A stretch of 64,000 nt of DNA from Cryptomeria japonica (lineage: Eukaryota; Streptophyta; Pinopsida; Cupressales; Cupressaceae): positions 716,181,867-716,245,866 of the forward strand of contig NC_081413.1 of the NCBI RefSeq assembly GCF_030272615.1, in the 5' to 3' direction. The first letter of the stretch is position 1. Each line of letters starts with the position of its first letter. Both the position numbers and the translations under genes were made by a program. This document shows positions 58,130-64,000 of the stretch, piece after piece. The notes beneath the pieces were generated by a model. It did no database searches. It was not told the origin of the DNA and worked only from the letters and a program-made list of their open reading frames with translations.

Positions 58130-58780
58130 TAGAAGCACAGAATCGGCGCACCGTACGATTTCCGTACGAAACCAATAGAAGGATGCAAGGGGGTGATTGG
58201 AGTGGTTCGTACTATTCTTGTACTGAATTTACTAAAGGAAAAAGTCGCAAGGGAAAGAGAAGCATGTACATACCCTATATGGAATTCACACCAAAAGACA
58301 AAATTTGCGTGGAAGGAAAAAATCCGTACAGTACAAAAATTGTAGGCAGAAGTTTGTACGGAGGTTGCAGAGAGTGGAAAGCACAACGGTACGAAAATTG
58401 CAATAGATAGAAGTTCATATGGAGATTGTACGGAGATGGCAGGCATCGGAAAACCAAGGGAGTCGTACGGATACCGTACGGGAATTCCACACAAAAGCTC
58501 ATACAGTGGCAGTACGGAATTTGAAGTGACGCAAGAAACACAAGACGGAGGAAAGTTGAGAGGCGACCGTAAAAATCCGTACCATAACACAGGCAACGAA
58601 ATCTGTACGGCAATCCGTACAAGGCGAGAGAGGGTACGAGAAAAAGTCACTAAAATTCGTATGGAATTGGCACAAATCCATATGGAATTAAGCCGCTACA
58701 AAACTCCATACAGTGGAGACAAGGAAGAATTCGGGAGGATTTGCATGGACGGCAACAATCCATACAATTGGCACGGCTGG
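58130..58780 (+). repeat. CCGTAC/GTACGG-rich segment
   Basis: At least twelve CCGTAC, GTACGG, CGTACGG or one-base variants occur in 650 bp (for example near 58,151, 58,162, 58,327, 58,355, 58,418, 58,457, 58,467, 58,514, 58,577, 58,606, 58,615). Spacing is irregular. Later copies appear as CCATAC or GTATGG. The segment overlaps the beginning of the accessory ORF, where it gives NPY- and SYSG-type peptides. Confidence 0.6.
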
Positions 58781-59755
58781 AGGAAACAGAAAAAAATTTT
58801 GTACACCACGAACAGCTGGCAGAATTCAGTTGATTGCGGAAACAGTTGGGCTAACGGATTTGACAAGGACAGTGTAGATTTCTTGGGTGAATTGGACAAG
58901 CAATTTGATTGTATAAAAATTGATCCAGATATGCCGAGGCTGAGTTTGGGAAACCCCAACGACAAAGGCACAGTCATTTTCGTTGGGAACATGGCCACAC
59001 CAGGCAGCAACAAAGGAAAGGTGTGGGCATGTGTGCAGAGAGACGAGCCTGTAACTGTGCAGTCCTTGACATGGGAGGGGTTGAATGGCAATGACTGCAA
59101 GACATGGTGGGAGGAGACGGACGACACCAATATTATCAAAATGAATTTGAAGAGGGCAGGGGTCGACCACATTCTCACCATGCCAGTTTTTAACATTAAG
59201 GAATTTGAGCCTGTACTGAAGGGAATGGTGGCAAGATATCATCGGCATACACACAGCTCTATGGTACAATATGGGGGATGTCATCTTACCATTTCTTATT
59301 CCACCCTCGAGTTCGCCAAAATTTTTGGGATTCCCAACCAAGGCAGCCCTGTCATTAAAAGAAAAATGACATTGGAACAAAAGAAGCAATTGGTTTCGAT
59401 TGGTTTGCTGAGGGGACATGACACAAGGCGAACAAAACAGCATATGAAAGTCTGGCAGTAGCCACGGTGTGAAGCGGACATTTCTGGCCAATGCAGAGTG
59501 GCGATGTATCATGGGCATCATCAAAAGCAGACTGATAGAAGCTAGTCAAGGGTCAAACATCGTCGTGTGGATGATGTATTTGATTAACGGGTTGAGGAAT
59601 GGCACGGTCTTCAATTGGGCGTCATTCCTTTCGGAGTGCATCTATGAATGCCTAGGGCTACAACACAAGGTTTTTAATGTCGCATCATGCCATCGCCATG
59701 TTCCTGGATGTCGTTCGTACAAGAGTTCCACCTGAGAAGAGGGGCGACTTGCAGC
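58436..59755 (+). pseudogene. Accessory ORF with plant-mobile-domain-like / Athila-ORF-like segment
   Basis: 58,436-59,461 (341 codons) and, after a frameshift, 59,469-59,735. The first ends with VQYGGCHLTISYSTLEFAKI and FGIPNQGSPVIKRKM, resembling the small motif FxxIFGIPxxG seen in plant mobile domain (PMD) and Athila-ORF or 'putative plant transposon' proteins. The second reads ANAEWRCIMGIIKSRLIEAS, WMMYLINGLRNGTVFNW and ECIYECLGLQHK, like the helical core of those families. It is in sense orientation between integrase and 3' LTR, where Athila-type elements carry an extra ORF. Function unknown; it does not look like an envelope protein (no signal peptide or strong membrane segment seen). 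Confidence 0.6.
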
Positions 59756-61260
59756 CATTAGCCAAGCTAGAGCCATATAGACCCCCCATCTTTTACTGCA
59801 CGCATCTGGACATCATGACAGTCGACAAGGAACCACAGCAAAAGAGGCGATGACAAGATGTGGGGCAATCCCCCAAAGAAGGCAGCGGGGATAGTGAGGA
59901 AGATGTCGTGGAGGCATCCTCGTCCAACGATGAGAGTGGAGATGATGACAGTTTTCGCTTGGCTCCAGCCCTCGGCCGACTGCTAGCTGAGGTTGGAATG
60001 GAGGGTGGTGATACTCCAGTGGCCGAGGAGGTGACAGAAGGGGCAGGAGACAGTAGCATGGTCATGGAAGTGACGGTGGTCGAGAACCCTCTAGACAGAC
60101 CACATGTGGTTGAGCAGACGAGGGATGTACCAACCCAAGCAATTTATGTCGTGGTCATGGAGGCATCACCGCCACCGCCACTTAGGGTGACCCCTGGACA
60201 GGAGGAGACCGTCCCACACTTGAGTCCCACCCGAGCTGATGACCACCAGGAGCAGACAATCGACTCCTGGCTGCTGGAGACCCTCGGGGTAAGGGTGGAG
60301 AAATTGCCGCCGTCACTTGGTGGGGATGGAGGACTTGATACCAGCAATTTGCAAATTGGCGGTGTGGAATCTGATGAAGGGAAGGATCTCTAGACTCATA
60401 GGCCTATAGGAGAGCTTACATTGCACAGGGAAGTTCAGGAAGGGAGGGGGCAATCTTCCTCGCTTCATACAGAAGAACTGATACTTCAACTGCAGAGACG
60501 TGACCCTGCAGACCCATTTGGCACTTTGCAGCATTGTGCGTTCCAATTGGAGGGCATGGCGAAGCTCCTGAGTGACGTCGGACATATCATGAAGGGTGTG
60601 GAAGTTGGCTAGGACCCGAGGATAGCTCAAGTGGCCGAGCGCCTGTTGTCCTTTGTCAGGGAGGACTATGAGGGGGAATTCTTTCGATGCTTCACGGCCA
60701 TCAGATAGAGACCCTAGAGATGACAGATACTTGGATGAGGAACATGATTGTCACAGAAGAGACTGGGATTTATGGTTCCTTGCATGGAATAGAGACAGCC
60801 TTTCGGGACCTAGTCTTGAAGTATCAGTGGATGGCAGTGGTGAGGATGGAAGCCATGAAGGCCCAGCAGGATCAGGCAGTGCAGGAAGCAGAGGGTGTTA
60901 GGAAAACATTGGCCCACCATATTCAGCAGAGCCAGTTACAGTTGGCTCAGGAGCACTCTCGGATTACCACGTTGGAGGAGACAGTCGCCAGGAACGTGTA
61001 GGAGTTGGAAGTGAGTGGTAAGGTGAAGGATGAGCTGATAGCTAAGGTAGCAGGCTTGGAGACTAGACTAGATGAGAAGGAGCAACAGTTGTAGGAGTAG
61101 GGCTAGGAGACTCAGAGAGACCGCAACAAAATTGTTGAGGCTGCCCATATGGTCAAGCTGGCACGAAAGCAAGAACTGGCAGCTACACAGCGACTCCAGC
61201 GAGCGGGCACATCTCAGTCATTTGTACTTCCAGGGACGCCCTCTCATCCCTCTTCACATT
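59735..61260 (+). pseudogene. Accessory region: acidic segment followed by coiled coil
   Basis: 59,860-60,393 (177 codons) is acidic and Ser/Pro-rich (GDSEEDVVEASSSNDESGDD). The piece 60,421-60,612 continues in the same frame after one stop. After a frameshift, 60,687-61,001 (104 codons) is strongly helical: KAQQDQAVQEAEGVRKTLAH, then LAQEHSRITTLEETVARNV, and related heptad-like sequence continues with stops to about 61,250 (LETRLDEKEQQL). Together with the preceding ORF this looks like one original protein of roughly 900 residues: globular domain, acidic linker, coiled coil. I do not recognise a named family. Confidence 0.55.
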
Positions 61261-61308
61261 AGTTTTAGTTGCTATAGAAGCTTCCATTTGTTTGTCATCT
61301 AGAAGACG

Positions 61309-61341
61309 ACTTTTTTTTTTTTGGGGGGGGGGGGGGGGTGA
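61309..61341 (+). other. Polypurine tract: T12 then G16
   Basis: Twelve T (61,311-61,322) and sixteen G (61,323-61,338) immediately before TGA and the 3' LTR. A purine run here primes plus-strand synthesis; a pure G16 is extreme and may have expanded or be a read artefact. Confidence 0.7.
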
Positions 61342-61648
61342 TGTTAGGCCGTAATTAGGAATAAAACTTGTAAGTTATTGTTATGTTTTGGAGTCGGCCG
61401 TGTGGGTTCCCGTGTTAGTTACGACGGTTGGTACCTCGGCCAACCACCAGATAGTATATATTGCCATGTACGGGAACCTTGACAATAATGCTGGTGTACT
61501 ATATATTTTGGTAATGCAATAAAAGAACATCTTTCTGCCATCTGATTGTTACTTCCATGCTCTGTAGATAGTTGAACTGTTGTTATATGTTTTGTGCTTA
61601 TTCCTTGTTCAGTCTAGAACTTAAATAATTCATAGTAGGGAACAAACA
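61342..61648 (+). repeat. 3' LTR of the full-length Gypsy element
   Basis: 307 bp, TGTTAGGCC...GAACAAACA, followed by CACAT. Carries TATATAT (61,455-61,461) and AATAAA (61,518-61,523) as in the 5' LTR. Confidence 0.92.
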
Positions 61649-61773
61649 CACATAACAAGAGAAGTGAAAGAGATATGTTAATTTTCCATTTGATCTTTTT
61701 TCTTCAAAGTTTAAAAAATAAAATGTATGATTTTTTGTGTTTTTTTATTTTCAGTTTCAAAAAAAAAAAACAA

Positions 61774-64000
61774 TGAGCAGCAGTAGTGAGAGTAGTGGGC
61801 ATGATGAGAGGAACGAAAAAAATGAAAACCAACTTGGGGGTTCATTGTAGTTAGCATACAATGTCTATTGTTATGTTTGATAATATTGGTTATCCAACAA
61901 TGTATTAATTGTTCATTTTAAGTTATTTGTCACTCTCGAGTAGTTATAAGTGTCAGTTGGTTGACAGTTATGTTCCTCTTGGCAACTATCAGGCCCTTTA
62001 AATACATTGTGTATCATCAAGGAAGGTGGTAAGTCGTGGGAACAACTATAATTCTTGGCTGACCATCTCTGGTTTTCTTCTTTGTAATAATCCCACCTGT
62101 GAATAAAGATATATTTTACTCCTGTATCTAGTAGGCATTGTCATCTCTATTGTTACTTGCGGTATTTAATTTATAAGATAGAGTAGTAAACATTCATCAA
62201 GGTGTGCAAGTGGTATGGGTGAAGGGGGACAGCCTCAAGAAAATCCATTTTAATGCCCTTGAAGCCCTTAAAAACATGCAAAAGGCAACTTAAATTCTTA
62301 AAAACCTCTTCAATTGGTGACAGCCATAGAGAAATATTTTAGGGGTAGTAGATTGTGGTTGTGTCACATTTGTAGATAGTATTTTAATGGGAGGTACACG
62401 AGTGTATTTTCATCTATTGGGTTTTGCAAGCCAAGGGATGAAGGTTTGTAAAGAGATAAAAGACAATGAGAGGGTGGAGTGATACAGATAGCACATGGAG
62501 GCGGAATCAAAGTCTATGGGGCTCCAATGCAAACATAATCAGCTATGCATGTGCCCTCTATGTTTGGTAGTCCTAGTGGTAGTGGTAGTGGTAGTGGTAG
62601 TGGTAGTGGTAGTGGTGATATTCATGTTTCCACAAGAGGGAAGAGGAAGACTACTTCTAATGAGCAGCCAAATATAGTTGCAAGTTTGTTCAATGTGCAT
62701 GCACAAGATGTGGCAGAGTCCTCTTAAGCCAAACTTTCTATTTGCATGCCATGACATTTCATGTAGCACGTTCTCCTAACTTCAAACAAATATTCAAAGA
62801 TGTTGTTGGTGTTGGTCCCTCATTCACCCCCCTAGAGAAAATATGCTACACACTATACTCCCTGACAAAAAATATTCCAAGGTGAGTGTGGTAATGGAGG
62901 ATATGAGATAGTGTTGGATTAGGACAAGCTGCTCTATTGTCATGGATGGGTGGACCAACAATAGACAGTGGCCACTTATTAACATCATAGTCACATGTTC
63001 AGCTGGCTCATATCTTCTTAGAGCTATTGATTGTTCTAGTAAGCACAAGGACATAGAATTCCAATTTCATATTTTGAGAGATGACAGAGAGGAGGTTGGG
63101 GCCTCCAATTTTGTCCAAGTGGTCATTGATAAGGCACATGTGTCCAAATTAGCTGGTTTGATGGTGTAGGGTGCTCACAAGCACATCTTTTGAACCCCTT
63201 ATTGTATTCATGCATTAAACAACGCATTGAAAGACATAGGGAAGATAGACTGGGTGCAACAAGTGGTTGTACAGATATCCCAATGTTAATTTGCAACCTT
63301 CACACCTCGCTCTCTTCAAGACATTTTCAAAGAAGTAAATCCTCAAGCCTATAGAGACAAGGTATGCCGGTTATTTTATTTTGTTAAAGAGGATGTTTGA
63401 GGTGCACAAGGCTCTACAATTGATGATGATGAATTCAAAGTGGAGTAGATGGTCTAATGCAAACACTACAAAAGGGGAAAAGCATCAAATAAAATTCTTA
63501 GGGATGATTGGTGGTCCAACGTGAGGTAAAAAAATTGTTATTAGGATTTTTTAATAACTTGTTGATTTTCATTTTATTAAGTAAATTTATAATTTATAAT
63601 TTGATTGCTGATTTTATTAAAAAAATCATATTCAAATTTTCTAACTTGTCTTGTTTCAAATTTTGTTTCCAGATGTATTTGCTCCTTCATTTCACCAATT
63701 GTGGATGTCATTAGATATACTGATACAATTTATCCAGGTCAGAAAGATATTTATGAGACATTTGACAACATGCTTGGAAAAATGAAGCAAGCAATTTCTA
63801 ACGGGGATCCTAATTTGGGATTATATGAGCAACAAATTAAGCCCATTGTGATGTGGCAATGGAACACTATGAACACCCCTCTTTATAAAGTAATCTTTGC
63901 TCTCAATCCCAAATGGTATGCACCAAAACCTAGTAGGTTGCCTCCTTGTGATGACAAAGAGGTGAAAGAAGGATTTATGAAGGGCCTCAGAAAGATGTAT
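61774..64000 (+). pseudogene. hAT transposase fossil (BED finger plus DUF659), runs off right edge
   Basis: A possible start at 61,774 (MSSSSESSGHDERNEKN, after TTTTATTTTCAG) ends after 25 codons. Near 62,351-62,460 LWLCHICR and a separate-frame HLLGFASQGMKVCKEIKD resemble a BED zinc finger. Then a Gly-Ser microsatellite, GKRKTTSNEQPNIVASLF (62,638-62,691), PHSPP near 62,820, and the DUF659 core in 62,942-63,169: CSIVMDGWTNNRQWPLINI, YLLRAIDCSSKHKDIEF, NFVQVVIDKAHVSKL (usual VVTDNA changed to VVIDKA), then CIHALNNALKDIGKIDWVQQ near 63,200-63,262. Many stops. It is a relative of the fossil at 37.3-39.0 kb. Confidence 0.75.
62573..62618 (+). repeat. (AGTGGT)n hexanucleotide repeat
   Basis: Seven to eight AGTGGT units inside the hAT fossil. 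In the local frame it encodes Gly-Ser repeats; antisense it gives a Thr run, which is an artefact. Confidence 0.9.

Larger units (their letters stand above)
45687..61648 (+). mobile_element. Full-length Ty3/Gypsy element with extra 3' coding region, TSD CACAT
   Basis: LTRs 45,687-45,990 and 61,342-61,648, flanked by CACAT at 45,682-45,686 and 61,649-61,653. TGGCGCCGTTGCC (45,994-46,006) is the tRNA-Asp-type primer site used by many plant Gypsy elements. Order: gag, protease, RT, RNase H, integrase with GPY/F end, then a 4.2-kb sense-strand accessory region, then a T12G16 tract before the 3' LTR. No chromodomain is seen. I count about 25 mismatches and one 3-bp indel between the LTRs. All ORFs are broken. 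A 4.66-kb solo LTR (52,430-57,086) splits it. Without that insert the element is about 11.3 kb. Confidence 0.92.

Noticed and set aside
58129-59524. Long minus-strand ORFs (173, 166 and 232 codons) opposite the accessory region
   Set aside because: Shadows of the sense reading; composition is hydrophobic/Ser/Pro-rich and the motifs are on the plus strand.
45687-61648. Envelope-like gene between integrase and 3' LTR
   Set aside because: No signal peptide, furin-like site or clear membrane anchor; the readable parts look PMD/Athila-ORF-like and coiled-coil instead.
62539-62769. Minus-strand ORF with a long Thr run
   Set aside because: Antisense of the AGTGGT microsatellite and of the hAT fossil.

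Overview
The window is nuclear DNA of a seed plant, most likely a conifer or other gymnosperm. This is inferred from dense nesting of old, decayed LTR retrotransposons, very long LTRs, plant-type Ty3/Gypsy (Tat-like and Athila-like) and L1-type protein signatures, hAT fossils, and one gene fragment with GT-AG introns. Species and chromosome cannot be told from sequence alone. No rRNA or tRNA gene and no bacterial-type operon is visible, and nearly every mobile-element ORF is broken by stops or frameshifts.

Left block (1-22,423) is a four-layer nest. The oldest layer is a Tat-like Gypsy on the minus strand (gag, protease, G-patch, RT, RNase H, leader, LTR). Its RNase H was hit at 2,735 by a second minus-strand Gypsy that runs off the left edge. 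Its LTR was hit at 12,265 by a plus-strand relative of that second element (12,270-21,898, TSD GTGAT) which carries gag and protease but no RT or integrase. The gag of that relative was in turn hit by a 1.9-kb solo LTR (15,260-17,137, TSD CCTAC).

Middle block (22,424-45,686) holds an Athila-like RT fossil and two complete, oppositely oriented, ORF1-only 'half-LINE' insertions with perfect TSDs (24,337-26,044 and 27,571-30,714, the second split by a solo LTR). It also holds the last three exons of a mitochondrial pyruvate dehydrogenase E2 (LTA3-type) gene on the minus strand (33,589-34,182), an LTR-like segment packed with hairpins (about 34.7-37.06 kb), a minus-strand hAT transposase fossil, a 1.03-kb solo LTR (TSD GTAAA) and a 2.78-kb non-coding LTR element (TSD ATATA).

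Right block (45,687-64,000) is a full-length Ty3/Gypsy element (TSD CACAT, tRNA-Asp-type primer site) with gag bearing four zinc-knuckle segments, protease, RT/RNase H, integrase and a large extra 3' coding region in sense orientation. It is split by a 4.66-kb solo LTR on the minus strand. A second hAT (BED/DUF659) transposase fossil runs off the right edge.

The most unusual pattern is that several unrelated LTR families here carry their own regularly spaced short boxes, mostly hairpins: about 166-bp spacing at 54.7-56.7 kb, about 70-bp at 36.06-36.76 kb, 20-22-bp phased CAATTG boxes at 10.95-11.61 kb, and a GGACCGTG...CACGGTCC hairpin shared by LTR and leader in the left block. The boxes look better conserved than the DNA between them. 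The E2 fragment is also notable because its catalytic DHxxxDG motif reads DNRVYDD in otherwise intact exons.
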